A stretch of DNA of 64,000 bases from CAWUEX02 sp963921305 (GCA_963921305.4 CAWUEX030000002.1:124001-188000); one strand, 5' to 3'; shown: positions 35,707-44,885, numbered from the stretch's first letter. A program made the numbers and translations. The notes: generated from the sequence alone by a model not told the origin.

Positions 35707-36844
35707 TGACCTTGCCGATGTCGTCGTTGTTACGCTGATAGCGGAACGCCTCAGGCGCATCCTCGAAATCGAACCGCTTGCCAATAATCGGCTCCAACTT
35801 GGCCGCCGCGTATCCTTTCACCATATCGGCGAGCATGCGGACGCTGGCATTGCTGATCGCCTTCATGGTGATGTTTTTCATGTAGAAGCCGGGCATCTTG
35901 GGCAGTTGCTCGGGCAGCCGGTCAGTACCGATCATAACCACGTAGCCGTTGACGGCGGTCCCGGTCAGGGACTGATCGAGCGTGCGGCGGCCTACATTTT
36001 CCAGCACGATGTCCGCGCCGCGCCCGCCGGTGACATCCAACACGGCCTGACCCCAATCCGGCGTGGTGCGGTAGTTGATACCGAAATCAGCGCCTTGCTT
36101 CTTCATCTCAGCGAGTTTCGCGTCGCTGGACGACGTGACCACCACGGTTGCGCCCGCTGACTTGGCGAGCTGCACGCCGAAGGACGACACACCGCCCGTG
36201 CCCAGCGATAAAACGATGTCGCCCGGTTTCACCCGGGCCACCTCGAACAACGCATGCCAGGCGGTCACACCCGAGGACACGAAGGATGCGGCGGCTTCGT
36301 CGGATAAACCCTCCGGCAGCTTCACCAGCGCGGGGGCGTGGATAAGGACGTGCTCACCGAGCCAGCCGTCGACGTTGTTGCCGATATCACCGATGTAGGA
36401 TTGCTCCGGATCCCACGGCCCGTCGAGCCAGTGGGAAAAGTGGCAGGCGGTGACCCGGTCTCCGGGCGCAACATTGGACACCCCTTCGCCGACAGCGACG
36501 ACCTCGCCCGCGCCCTCGCTGAGCGGAATACGCGTCTCGGGCCGGCGGCCGGGGGGAAACGGAAACAGGTTCGAAATGAGACCGTGATCGCGCGCGTTGA
36601 TCGACGTCGCCGTCACTTTGATCAGAGCCTGTCCCGGACCGGGCACCGGCATGGGCCGTGTGACGAGACGCAGGGTGTCGATCCCCTTTTGCTCACCGAT
36701 CTCCCACACCCGCGTGGTTTGACCGGACCCTTGAGCGAGTTGTTGTCCAGGGCGAGTTTCAGCGGACCCGGCGGACCGCCCGCCAAGACCGAGTGCTGCG
36801 GTGGCCCCCGCGGCAGCAGTTAAAATGTTGCGGCGCGATGTCAT
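35690..36844 (-). CDS. Tat-exported zinc-independent medium-chain dehydrogenase
   Basis: 384 residues. A twin-arginine signal (SRRNILTAAAGATAALGLGG) precedes a medium-chain dehydrogenase/reductase fold of the quinone-oxidoreductase type: RVWEIGEQKGIDTLRLVTRPMP, INARDHGLI, IPLSEGAGEVVAVGEGV, GDIVLSLGTGGVSSFGVQLAKSAGA (nucleotide binding), and GADIVLENVG. The zinc-ligand pattern is absent. Tat export of a folded NAD(P) enzyme with cofactor is known in glucose-fructose oxidoreductase. Its substrate is unknown. Confidence 0.83.
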   Translation of the reverse strand: MTSRRNILTAAAGATAALGLGGRSAGSAETRPGQQLAQGSGQTTRVWEIGEQKGIDTLRLVTRPMPVPGPGQALIKVTATSINARDHGLISNLFPFPPGRRPETRIPLSEGAGEVVAVGEGVSNVAPGDRVTACHFSHWLDGPWDPEQSYIGDIGNNVDGWLGEHVLIHAPALVKLPEGLSDEAAASFVSSGVTAWHALFEVARVKPGDIVLSLGTGGVSSFGVQLAKSAGATVVVTSSSDAKLAEMKKQGADFGINYRTTPDWGQAVLDVTGGRGADIVLENVGRRTLDQSLTGTAVNGYVVMIGTDRLPEQLPKMPGFYMKNITMKAISNASVRMLADMVKGYAAAKLEPIIGKRFDFEDAPEAFRYQRNNDDIGKVIIRHA

Positions 36845-37066
36845 GACCGGTCCCCTTGTTCCAACGGTGAATCACATGTGTGTGACCGTCTATGTAAGGG
36901 CGCAGAACGGGATGGCAAACAGGGGTGCTGGCCCCCTAGCCGATCAGTGACCAGAGCTATAGAGGTGGCTTGGGTTGCCGTGCCTGACAGGCAAGTGTGA
37001 GGTGGTATAAAGGCTGGTCTACGCCACCGGGGATCGCGCGGAAAACATAGGTTTGTTCAAGTACCC

Positions 37067-38264
37067 ATGACAAATATTGAAGCCATCATCCAGGAAGCCT
37101 CAGCCCAGCGGGACGCCGGGGGACTACAAGGCAGCTGAGGCCGTTTTCCGCTCGGCGATCTCTTCGGGCGTCAATCACAAGAACATGTACATCGGCTTGG
37201 CGACGATGCTTGAGGCGCAAGAGCAGTTCGCCGAAGCCTGCGATGTGCTCTCCCTAGCCAATGACAAGTACCCGAATTCCGCGGCGATCCTGCGTGGCTA
37301 TGGCAAGGCGCTCTATCGTCTTAAGAAATACCGCGAGTCGATCCCGATTCTTCTGCGGGTCATGCAATTGGCGCCGCAAGATCCGGTGGCCTACGAATTT
37401 CTCGCCTTGTCCTACATCTATACGGGCGATGTGAAACGCGCCAGCGCGACAGTGGAAGCCGGCTTAACGGTCGATCCGACTTCGCTTACTCTGATTCAAC
37501 TCGTTGCCCTGGTGGCGACGAAAACCGGCAATTTCGCCCGTGCTTTGGCCTACTACGACAGGCTGGCAAAACTCACGCCACAGACGTATCGCGCCCCGGA
37601 TCCCGATCCATCCGTGTCCGTACCGAACGCGTTTTCCCGCCAATCACCCAGCCCCCGGTACGCCGAATTGTCCCGGCAATATGAACTGATGCATACGGAG
37701 ACTGAGCGGGAGCGCACCGACACCTTTGCCGGCATTGAGACCTTCATGCGCGTCGTGCCGGTGGTGCAGCGCTGGCTGAGTCAGTTTGAACTGAAAAGCC
37801 TGCTGGATTACGGCGGCGGCCAGGGCCTGCAATACCAGCTTGAAAATCTCAAAGATGTGTCGGGCCAACGGTTTGCCAACATCGCCGCCTACTTGGGCGT
37901 GGAAACGGTGGACGTATACGATGCGGGGCGTCCGGATACCCAGCAATTTCTGGCGCAAAAGTACGATGCCGTGATCTGCACCGATGTTCTTGAGCATTGC
38001 GACAAGCAGGACCTGCCGTGGATCATCCGCGAGCTGTTCGAAAGTGCGCGGACGGCCGTGTTCGCGACGATCGCGACCTACCCCGCGGTGAAGCACCTGC
38101 CCAACGGCGAGAACGCGCACTGTACATTGGAACCGGCGGGGTGGTGGTCGGCTCTATTTACGGACGCCGCCAAGGAGTTCCCGGATGTGAACTACGGCTA
38201 TCTGGTCGTTATGGACAAAGGGTTCGATACGGTTGAGGCATTTCAGGGCGGTCCGAACGTATAG
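37067..38264 (+). pseudogene. TPR-containing methyltransferase, frameshifted near its start
   Basis: The natural ATG at 37067 opens a frame (MTNIEAIIQEASAQRDAG) that stops after 23 codons. The main 395-codon frame begins in the wrong phase at 37077. Deleting one G from the GGGGG run at 37118-37122 joins the two into a smooth AGDYKAAEAVFRSAI repeat. The rest is intact: about three TPR-like units, then a methyltransferase domain with LLDYGGGQGLQYQ and DVLEHCDKQDLPWIIRELF. Either one base was inserted in a G run in the genome or the assembly is wrong by one base. The acceptor is unknown. Confidence 0.7.
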
Positions 38265-38293
38265 GCCGAACCCATAGGACAAAGGGGATCGAA

Positions 38294-39100
38294 ATGGGTG
38301 CATTGGACGGGCGCGTTGCCATCGTCACAGGAACCACCGCCGCGAGTATTGGCCGGGCGTGTGCCATCGCCATGTCCGACGCCGGCGCGAAAGTCATCGT
38401 CACCGGGCGCACGGAAGCCGGCGGCAAGGAAACGGAACGGCAAATTCTCGAACGCGGCGGCGACGCCTTGTTTGTGCGCCATGATGTCACAGACGAAGAC
38501 AACTGGCGAACGGTCGTGGACACCTGTCTGGAGCGCCATGGCCGGCTCGACATCTTGCTCAACAACGCGGGAGAGTCGAAAGGCGGCGCAATCGAAACGC
38601 TGACACTGGATGACCTGCATTTCCTGCTTCGGATCAATGTGGAAGCGCCCTTCCTCGGCGCGAAAACCTGTTGGCCGCATCTGAAAGCGAGCGGACACGG
38701 GGTGATCCTCAATATGTCATCGCTCACGGCCCAACAACCGGGTGCCGGCGGCACCATCTACGGCCCCTCGAAGGCGACCCAGAATGCTCTCACCCGGGCC
38801 ATGGCCATGGAAGGCGCGCCGGACGGCATCCGCGCCGTGGCAGTGTTGCCGGGCCTGACGTTCACCGACGGCGTGCTCGATGCGCTGGGCACGGATACGG
38901 AGCGCTACAAAGAGCCCCTGGCCAAGCGAATCTGGATGGGGGAGTGGGGCAAGCCGGAGCATATCGCTGCCGCGTGCGTGTTCCTGGCCTCGGACGCCGC
39001 GAAATACATCACCGGTGTTGAATTCAACGTCGATGGCGGCGGCATCGGACAAATGCCGACCCACTCAACCGAGCCCAACAAATTCGGGCTGTCGTCTTAG
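38294..39100 (+). CDS. Short-chain dehydrogenase/reductase
   Basis: 268 residues, with AAGGGG before the ATG. A classical SDR: VAIVTGTTAASIGRACA for the nucleotide (with one residue extra in the loop), LLNNAGESKGG, NMSSLTAQQ, YGPSK as the catalytic Tyr-Lys, and a C-terminal ITGVEFNVDGG. The reaction is NAD(P)-dependent oxidation or reduction of an unknown alcohol or ketone. The next SDR follows 4 bp later, so the two form an operon. Confidence 0.88.
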   Translation: MGALDGRVAIVTGTTAASIGRACAIAMSDAGAKVIVTGRTEAGGKETERQILERGGDALFVRHDVTDEDNWRTVVDTCLERHGRLDILLNNAGESKGGAIETLTLDDLHFLLRINVEAPFLGAKTCWPHLKASGHGVILNMSSLTAQQPGAGGTIYGPSKATQNALTRAMAMEGAPDGIRAVAVLPGLTFTDGVLDALGTDTERYKEPLAKRIWMGEWGKPEHIAAACVFLASDAAKYITGVEFNVDGGGIGQMPTHSTEPNKFGLSS

Positions 39101-39104
39101 ACCG

Positions 39105-39860
39105 ATGGCACGTCTGCAAGGTAAAACGGCGCTGGTGACCGGGGGCGCCTCCGGGATCGGCGCGGCAATTGTCCGCAAGTTCGTGGCCGAAGGCGCGACG
39201 GTATGGATCGCCGACATTGACGATGACACAGGCAAAGCCCTTGCCACCGAGCTAAGCCCATCGGCGCATTTTATTCTTCTGGATGTTGTGCTGGAGGATC
39301 AATGGCAGACGGCCATCAACGCTGCCACAGCGGAAACCGGACTCCTTGATATCCTGGTCAACAACGCGGGCATTCTTGAGACCGGCACGATTGAAACGAC
39401 GTCGCTTGAAACCTGGCGGCAAATCCAAGATGTCAACGCGGCGGGCACGTTTCTGGGGTGCCAGGCTGGCGTGCAGGTCATGAAAAACCACGGCGGGGCA
39501 ATCATCAACCTATCGTCCCAAGCGGCCGTGCGCCCGCGGTCGTCGACCCTGGCTTATGCTGCGTCGAAAGCCGCAATCGTCAACCTGACAAAGACCGTAG
39601 CCGCCCACTGCGCCGAGCAAGGCTATGCAATCCGCTGCAATGCCGTTCTACCGGGCGCCATCGATACAGAGATGATCTACAAGAACCGGACGGCGGATCA
39701 GAGCGAAGACGAGTTTGTCGCCTCGGTGCACGCCAGATACCCGATGGGGCGGATGGGCACGGCGGAGGAAATCGCCGATGCGGTGATCTTTCTCGCCAGC
39801 GACGAAAGCCGGTTCATAACGGGCGCGCAACTCCGCGTCGACGGCGGCGGTACGATCTAG
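39105..39860 (+). CDS. Short-chain dehydrogenase/reductase
   Basis: 251 residues from ATG 39105; the frame is open from 38880, but that stretch lies inside the previous gene. The canonical SDR signatures are intact: LVTGGASGIGAAIVRKF, ILVNNAGILETG, NLSSQAAVRP, YAASKAA and ITGAQLRVDGGG. It is 4 bp downstream of another SDR, so the pair may act on related substrates. Confidence 0.9.
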   Translation: MARLQGKTALVTGGASGIGAAIVRKFVAEGATVWIADIDDDTGKALATELSPSAHFILLDVVLEDQWQTAINAATAETGLLDILVNNAGILETGTIETTSLETWRQIQDVNAAGTFLGCQAGVQVMKNHGGAIINLSSQAAVRPRSSTLAYAASKAAIVNLTKTVAAHCAEQGYAIRCNAVLPGAIDTEMIYKNRTADQSEDEFVASVHARYPMGRMGTAEEIADAVIFLASDESRFITGAQLRVDGGGTI

Positions 39861-39881
39861 CCCCAGCCGGTATTAGGGTCT

Positions 39882-42761
39882 TTAGGTCAGCTGGGCTTCG
39901 TCAATCAGGGCAAGAATGTTCTCGCGATCCGCGGATATCGCGTAACCCTCGCCGCTGGACTGCTGCAAGCTTTGCGCGCCGACGGGTAGCGGGTCGTCGG
40001 TGGTGCGCTCCAAGGGCGTTGATGTAACGGTATACCCACCGCCCAAGCCGCCGAGTGAACGGATGTCCAGATAGTAGGTTCCTGAACTGGACGGCGTGAA
40101 CGTAATCTGCGCGCCCGCGGCACCACCGGTGTTGAACGATATGAAGGACGCGTTCTGATCGTAGAGAACGATAAAGGGACTTGTCAGTGGCAAGCCCCCT
40201 GGCGCCGTGCTGCCGGCCACGTTGAACGTATATTGCGTGCCTGCGTTCAGATCTATGCCGATCCAATCACTGTCCACCGCACTGCTGAGCGTTCCGACAA
40301 AGGTGTCACCTGGGAGCGTATTGTAGGCGGTAGATACACCACTCGCCGCGTCCACACCTTCAACCACGGTGATCGCCAGCGGTGTGCCTGGAGTGGTGGG
40401 ATCGGGCGTCGGCGTTGGTATCGGCTCCGGTTCTGGCTCGGGCTCAGGCGTGGGCTCAGGCTCTGGTTCAGGCTCGGGCGTGGGCTCTGGCTCAGGTTCT
40501 GGCTCGGATAACGTCGTCCGGTCTTCCGGATAGGTGGTCAACAGATAGCGGCCACTGCTGTTGTCTTCACTACTGACATCCAGGTAGTAGGTACCCGACT
40601 CGGAAGGCACGAAGAAAAACTCTGAGGTGCTGAAGAAGCCGGTGCCGTTGTCCTCCTCTAGGATCGCGCCGTTTGCATCGCGGAGAACAAGACTGTGATC
40701 GAGATTGTTGCTGCCGCCCAAGCGCTCAACGCGGAAGAAGTACTGGCGGCCGGCGACAAGCTCGATGGCAAACCAGTCCCTGTCTGATCCGGTTGAGACT
40801 TGTCCCTCAACCGAATCGCCGGGGACCAGCGCATAGGATGTGGCGGCACTGCCGGCTGCATCCGACACGGTTTCGTCCAACTCCAGACCCGGAAGAGTTC
40901 CCGGCTCGGCAAGGTCCGTGCGCTCACCGGGTGTCGTCAGCAACCGGTAATCACCAAACGCGGTCGTCGCAAATCCCCCGGCGTCAAGTCCGAGGTAGTA
41001 GGCACCCGAGACCGTAGGCGTGAACACGATGACAGCAGACGCGCCAGCATTAATGTCATCATCGCTGGCCAGCCGAGTTCCAAGTACGTTGTAGAGAGAC
41101 AGTTCGGGACGTGCGACCGTACTGAACTCACTGGACGAGCCCAAAAGTTCAAAGGTGTATTCGACACCGGCGGTTAAATCGATGCGCACCCAATCGTCGT
41201 CAGCATCTGAGTCCAGACGTCCGTCGAACGTATCGCCAGAAACAATGTGAAACGTGGTGTTTATCCCGTCGTCGGCATCCTCGGCCCCTTCCGTCACAAG
41301 TATGCCCGGGATAACCGGCCCGCCCGAGCCGCCACCGGAACCGCCACCACCCACATCGTCGGTGCGCTCTCCCGGAGAGGTGACGACCGAATAGGTGCCG
41401 CCGGTGCCAGCAAAGGTGCGGACGATGATGAAATGCTCCCCACTTGTCGTGGGTGTGAACGTCACCTGGGCATCATCGCCAATGCCGCCATCGTTGTTGG
41501 AGGCAACCGAGGCGCCGTTTGCGTTGCGCACCAGAATGTACGGGTCAGCCAGCGTGCCCGTTCCCGCACCTGCGCCCTGCACATCGAACGTATATTCGAC
41601 GCCAGCGGTCAGATTGATGCGAATGTAGTCCTGATCGCTGCCGCTGCTCAGCGTGCCGTTGAAGGTATCTCCGGAGATCATCTCCGCCGTGGTCGCGGTC
41701 GATCCGGCGGCATCCCCGTCTTCGGTGATGGTGATACCGGGAACAATGACGACCGTGCTGCCGAGATCGCTCGCGGTGAGGGTGTAGGTACCGAAATTAC
41801 TGCCAAATGCCGCCGCGACGACATAGTACGTCCCAGACGCATCGGGGGTGAAGGTGATGCGCGAATCCAGACCCGGACCGCCGTCGTCGTTCTGAGCCAC
41901 AGTAACGCCGTTGGCATTGCGGATCGTCAGCAGCGGATCGGACAGGGAGACCCCGGTGAGGTCGAACTGGTATTCATGATTGGCGATCAGATCGACCGCA
42001 TACCAATCCTGGTCCCCGGCAATTTCGATATCGCCGTTCGTTGGCGTGCCGACCACGAACGAGCCATTTGTACCGGTGCTATCCGGCGAAACGTCATCAA
42101 CAATCTCAGCGCCATCTGCGGCGCCATAGATGGCCTGCGCGCCTTGAATGTCGTCACTGGTCAGGTCGGTGATGTTCGGATTTAAGAACGTGCTCATGAT
42201 GGAGGGCACGTCGTCTTCATGTTCGAGGCCGATCGCGTGGCCGATCTCGTGCAGGATGGTCGAATAGAATTGGCTTTGGTCGCCGGTGTTAGCGTAGTCG
42301 ACGTCATCCATCAGGATGTGGACCTGGGCGAACCGGTTGAAACCGCTGCCGTTGTTTACAAAGAAGGACTGATAGGCGACCCCCAGCGTGCCGCTGTTGC
42401 CATCGATGCTGCCCATACCGATGCGAATATCGACATCCGATCCATCAGCGACTTCGACGAAGGTGATGTTGGCAACAGCCGCCCAGGCGTCGAACGCAGC
42501 GCGCACCTCGTCCTGGAAGAAGGACGGAAAGTTTGAATTGAAACTAACGTCGTCGGGCTCGACACCAAGATTCGTGGTCGCGAAGCTCCACGTGACGACA
42601 CCGCCAGATGTGCCTTGGGTGGTGCTGCCCCATTTGATTTCGCTGAGGACAAAAGATTGTCCTTCGAGACCTTCCGGACGGACATACGGGGTCCCGTCAG
42701 GATTGAGGGGGATGAGATACGCACCGTGGTCGTGCGCTGGATGCCCACAGAGATGACACAT
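39882..42761 (-). CDS. Matrixin-type zinc metalloprotease with five PPC domains
   Basis: 959 residues. No Sec signal: it begins MCHLCGHPAHDHGAY, with two Cys and three His. The catalytic domain (about 30-215) has the zinc motif HEIGHAIGLEH at about 170-180 and a Met-turn (SIMST), as in peptidase family M10. Five pre-peptidase C-terminal (PPC) repeats follow at about 225-335, 345-465, 490-610, 625-745 and 795-920, each with a D-x-D-W/Y core and a GxYxL strand. A Pro-Glu linker (about 750-790) separates the fourth and fifth. The lack of an N-terminal signal suggests type I export by a C-terminal signal, which I cannot confirm; no RTX repeats are visible. Confidence 0.85.
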   Translation of the reverse strand: MCHLCGHPAHDHGAYLIPLNPDGTPYVRPEGLEGQSFVLSEIKWGSTTQGTSGGVVTWSFATTNLGVEPDDVSFNSNFPSFFQDEVRAAFDAWAAVANITFVEVADGSDVDIRIGMGSIDGNSGTLGVAYQSFFVNNGSGFNRFAQVHILMDDVDYANTGDQSQFYSTILHEIGHAIGLEHEDDVPSIMSTFLNPNITDLTSDDIQGAQAIYGAADGAEIVDDVSPDSTGTNGSFVVGTPTNGDIEIAGDQDWYAVDLIANHEYQFDLTGVSLSDPLLTIRNANGVTVAQNDDGGPGLDSRITFTPDASGTYYVVAAAFGSNFGTYTLTASDLGSTVVIVPGITITEDGDAAGSTATTAEMISGDTFNGTLSSGSDQDYIRINLTAGVEYTFDVQGAGAGTGTLADPYILVRNANGASVASNNDGGIGDDAQVTFTPTTSGEHFIIVRTFAGTGGTYSVVTSPGERTDDVGGGGSGGGSGGPVIPGILVTEGAEDADDGINTTFHIVSGDTFDGRLDSDADDDWVRIDLTAGVEYTFELLGSSSEFSTVARPELSLYNVLGTRLASDDDINAGASAVIVFTPTVSGAYYLGLDAGGFATTAFGDYRLLTTPGERTDLAEPGTLPGLELDETVSDAAGSAATSYALVPGDSVEGQVSTGSDRDWFAIELVAGRQYFFRVERLGGSNNLDHSLVLRDANGAILEEDNGTGFFSTSEFFFVPSESGTYYLDVSSEDNSSGRYLLTTYPEDRTTLSEPEPEPEPTPEPEPEPEPTPEPEPEPEPIPTPTPDPTTPGTPLAITVVEGVDAASGVSTAYNTLPGDTFVGTLSSAVDSDWIGIDLNAGTQYTFNVAGSTAPGGLPLTSPFIVLYDQNASFISFNTGGAAGAQITFTPSSSGTYYLDIRSLGGLGGGYTVTSTPLERTTDDPLPVGAQSLQQSSGEGYAISADRENILALIDEAQLT
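40422..40506. repeat. Low-complexity GGCTC(T/A)-type repeat encoding a Pro-Glu linker
   Basis: Roughly six-base units of the form GGCTCN/GGTTCN repeat for about 85 bp inside the metalloprotease gene; on the coding strand they give alternating Glu-Pro with Thr-Pro breaks. Such units can change copy number by slippage. Confidence 0.8.
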
Positions 42762-42898
42762 ACTGAAGTACTCCGTCCAACCTGGATGGTGCGTTCGTTA
42801 CCCCCGGACGGAACCGGCCCTGAGTCGTATGATAACGCGCGAGGGACCTAAAAAGATCGTTAAATCTTGGTGGGAATGTGGCGCCGCCGCCAGGACCG

Positions 42899-43141
42899 TC
42901 AGGTTTCGACTGCAATCGAAGCGTAGTCGATCAGGCCGAAGGGCGCAGAAAACTGCGCCACCCGTGGACCTAGTCCGTTCTGGAAGCGGGTCTCGTGCAG
43001 CGGCAAGCAGGGCAAGTCCGTGCGCAATTTACGCTGAATGTCCTGCAGGAGGGCACAGTACGCGGCGGGATCGGAGGCGCGGCCCGACTCGAGACCCGGC
43101 GCAGCGCCAATGGGATCCGGTGCTAATGCGCGAACTCCGGC
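42899..43141 (-). pseudogene. C-terminal remnant of a family 5 substrate-binding protein
   Basis: 81 codons with no start lie directly after the cupin stop and in the same frame, ending at TGA 42899. The sense line (DPAAYCALLQDIQRKL, then TDLPCLPLHETRF) resembles the last part of peptide/nickel-type ABC transporter binding proteins, where a helix with xxIQxxL is followed by DLPxLPLxE. The rest of such a gene is missing. The region 42762-42898 beside it shows nothing I can name. The identity is a by-eye resemblance. Confidence 0.4.
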
Positions 43142-43462
43142 TCAGTCGTAGTGCTTGCCGAAGCCGAGCAGGACGACCGTGTCTTCGAGGTTCTCGGCCA
43201 CATGACTCTCACCGGGCTCGGTGAAGACGAAGTCCCCCGGCCCGAGGATTTCACCGGACAGGTTTATCTTGCCCTCGACGACGAACATGATCTCCCAGCT
43301 GTCGTGGGTGTGCTCGGCGTAGTCCGCACCCTTCTTGATGCGGAATAGATCGAATGAGACGTCTTGCCCGTCGCGCCAGAGGCCGGCGCGCTCGATGCCC
43401 TTGACCCCGTGCTCGGCGGCATAGGGCGTGTAGGTTTGCTCAGCGGCGCGGACGATCTTCAT
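43142..43462 (-). CDS. Cupin-domain protein
   Basis: 106 residues from ATG 43462, with AGGAG 6 bases upstream; an open frame to 43645 has no support. A single conserved barrel: GADYAEHTHDSWEIMFVVEGKINL (metal-binding His and Glu), GPGDFVFTEPGESHVAEN. Such small cupins act as sugar isomerases, dioxygenases or binding proteins, and no specific role can be read. Divergent from the alpha/beta hydrolase gene across a 322-bp region. Confidence 0.85.
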   Translation of the reverse strand: MKIVRAAEQTYTPYAAEHGVKGIERAGLWRDGQDVSFDLFRIKKGADYAEHTHDSWEIMFVVEGKINLSGEILGPGDFVFTEPGESHVAENLEDTVVLLGFGKHYD

Positions 43463-43586
43463 GGGGGCTCCTAATTTTGGCAGGTCGAAGTGTGCCCTTG
43501 CGGGGCGCGGTCTGGCAACGTCCGCAGGCCGTGCAGCCGAGACGGACGAGCCGCCGGAAAAAAGTCCTCGGCGATTTTGCTCGGTT

Positions 43587-43678
43587 CGAGCCCATGCACG
43601 CCACGAGTTTCCGCGGAGCCGATCTGAATATACTAATGATTTCAAGGGGTTGACTCTGAGTCAAACGAGCCCATGCAC
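43587..43678. repeat. 13-bp direct repeat pair
   Basis: CGAGCCCATGCAC occurs at 43587-43599 and 43666-43678, 79 bp apart start to start, either side of the palindrome's left edge region. The second copy abuts the palindrome. Confidence 0.6.
43650..43664. promoter_or_regulatory. Perfect palindrome, possible operator
   Basis: TTGACTCTGAGTCAA has 7-base arms around one central T. It lies between divergent cupin and hydrolase genes, the usual place for a regulator site, and its first half also resembles a -35 box (TTGACT). No regulator gene is adjacent. Confidence 0.45.
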
Positions 43679-43784
43679 AACATTATTACGCGGTTTTTGC
43701 TCACTGCATGGTGTTTTCGGGGGCCTGCGCTACACTTTTGTCAGGACAGATTCTCGACGCGACTCAGCACGGGGAAGGTTTCGC

Positions 43785-44573
43785 ATGAAACGCGGATATG
43801 CCGACAGCGACATGGGGCAACTGCATTACTGGCAGACCGGTCAGGGACCGCATCTGGTCATGCTGCATCAGTCGACCCAGAATTCCGAGGAGTACCTCGG
43901 GCTGGTACCGTACCTTGAGGACAAGTACACCCTCACCGCCATCGAATGGCTGGGCCACGGCAACTCCGCCGACCCGACCCGCGAACCGGAGATGGATGAT
44001 TACACCCGCACGGTCATTCAGGCGCTGGATGTGCTGAACATCGACAAGGCCGCGCTGATGGGCCATCACGGCGGCGGCTCCATCTGCGTCGATATCGCCG
44101 CGCGCCAGCCGGAGCGCATCACCCATGTGATCGCCTCGGGCACCGGCCACCGCACACCGGAGGAAACCGCGGAGCTGCTCAAACACCGCGAGAACACCGG
44201 CTCACCGGAGTTCACCGCCGACGGCGCTTTCACCAAAAAGATGTGGGAGATCTACGCCAAGCTGGGCGGACCCGACACACCGATGAGCACCATGCACCGG
44301 GTGTTCCTGATCAACATGAAGGAGCGCCTGCGCCCGTATGACGCCCACGACCCGATCCTGAAATGGAACAAGGCCGAAGCCTGCGCCAAGCTGAAGTGCC
44401 CGGTGCTGCTGATGCAGGGCGAACTCGACACCTTCGTCAGCGGCCAGGAAAAACTGCTGGAGGTGATCCCCGGCTCAACGCGGACGGTGATCGACCGCGC
44501 CGGCGCGTTCTTGTTTTACGAAAAGCCGGAAGAGATCGCGCAGGTGGTGGACGGGTTTTTGCAGGGTAAGTAG
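43785..44573 (+). CDS. Alpha/beta-hydrolase-fold protein without the usual triad
   Basis: 262 residues from ATG 43785 (GGGGAAGG 6 bases upstream); the frame is open from 43461 but has no other start support. The fold is clear: LHYWQTGQGPHLVMLHQSTQNSEEY, IEWLGHGNSADP, and a strand-turn-helix at 89-105. The nucleophile elbow reads GHHGGG, with His95 where Ser/Asp/Cys is expected. The catalytic His near the C-terminus is Ala241 (RAGAFLFYEKPEE), while the acid in QGELDTF is present. GxHxG variants exist in this superfamily, so this may be a natural subfamily with other chemistry or binding. No close substrate clue. Confidence 0.8.
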   Translation: MKRGYADSDMGQLHYWQTGQGPHLVMLHQSTQNSEEYLGLVPYLEDKYTLTAIEWLGHGNSADPTREPEMDDYTRTVIQALDVLNIDKAALMGHHGGGSICVDIAARQPERITHVIASGTGHRTPEETAELLKHRENTGSPEFTADGAFTKKMWEIYAKLGGPDTPMSTMHRVFLINMKERLRPYDAHDPILKWNKAEACAKLKCPVLLMQGELDTFVSGQEKLLEVIPGSTRTVIDRAGAFLFYEKPEEIAQVVDGFLQGK

Positions 44574-44885
44574 TCCTGCGCCAAATATGCGTCTGCTTTG
44601 CCCCAGAAGCTCCACGTCGGGGTTTCAGTTCCGTTAAATTCTATGTCGCGACATGCGTGCAATGGCAAGAGAGGCAACGCTGAGCGCGTAGCCTTGCACG
44701 CACCTGTCACAATCTCTTCGCAACACGTCAAACAAAATACTGCGAAAGAGTCGCGCACTCACAACATATCTTTCGCAAAGCACGGAGAGTAGCGGATTTC
44801 AAATTCCCCTACTCCGCCCGCGTTTAATTTTCTGTCAAACGTGCGTCCGACAAAGTTCACGCGCTTTGCGATGACAACATTGATA
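44574..44885. other. Intergenic region before the TonB receptor
   Basis: About 310 bp. Short in-frame stretches here have no ribosome-binding site and I reject them as genes. The promoter of the receptor operon should lie here, but no pair stands out. Confidence 0.5.

Larger units (their letters stand above)
43463..43784. other. Divergent intergenic region cupin / alpha-beta hydrolase
   Basis: The 322 bp hold a perfect 15-base palindrome (43650-43664), a 13-base direct repeat (43587-43599 and 43666-43678), the cupin AGGAG and a GGGGAAGG before the hydrolase ATG. I see no gene. Confidence 0.6.

Noticed and set aside
40422..40506. Repeat array considered as a CRISPR
   Set aside because: Units of about 6 bp without spacers inside a coding frame; it encodes a Pro-Glu linker.
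41247..42185. 312-codon plus-strand frame opposite the metalloprotease
   Set aside because: Antisense to the protease gene; repeat-rich composition explains the open frame.
44598..44792. 64-codon frame in the intergenic region before the TonB receptor
   Set aside because: TTG start, no ribosome-binding site, no recognisable sequence.
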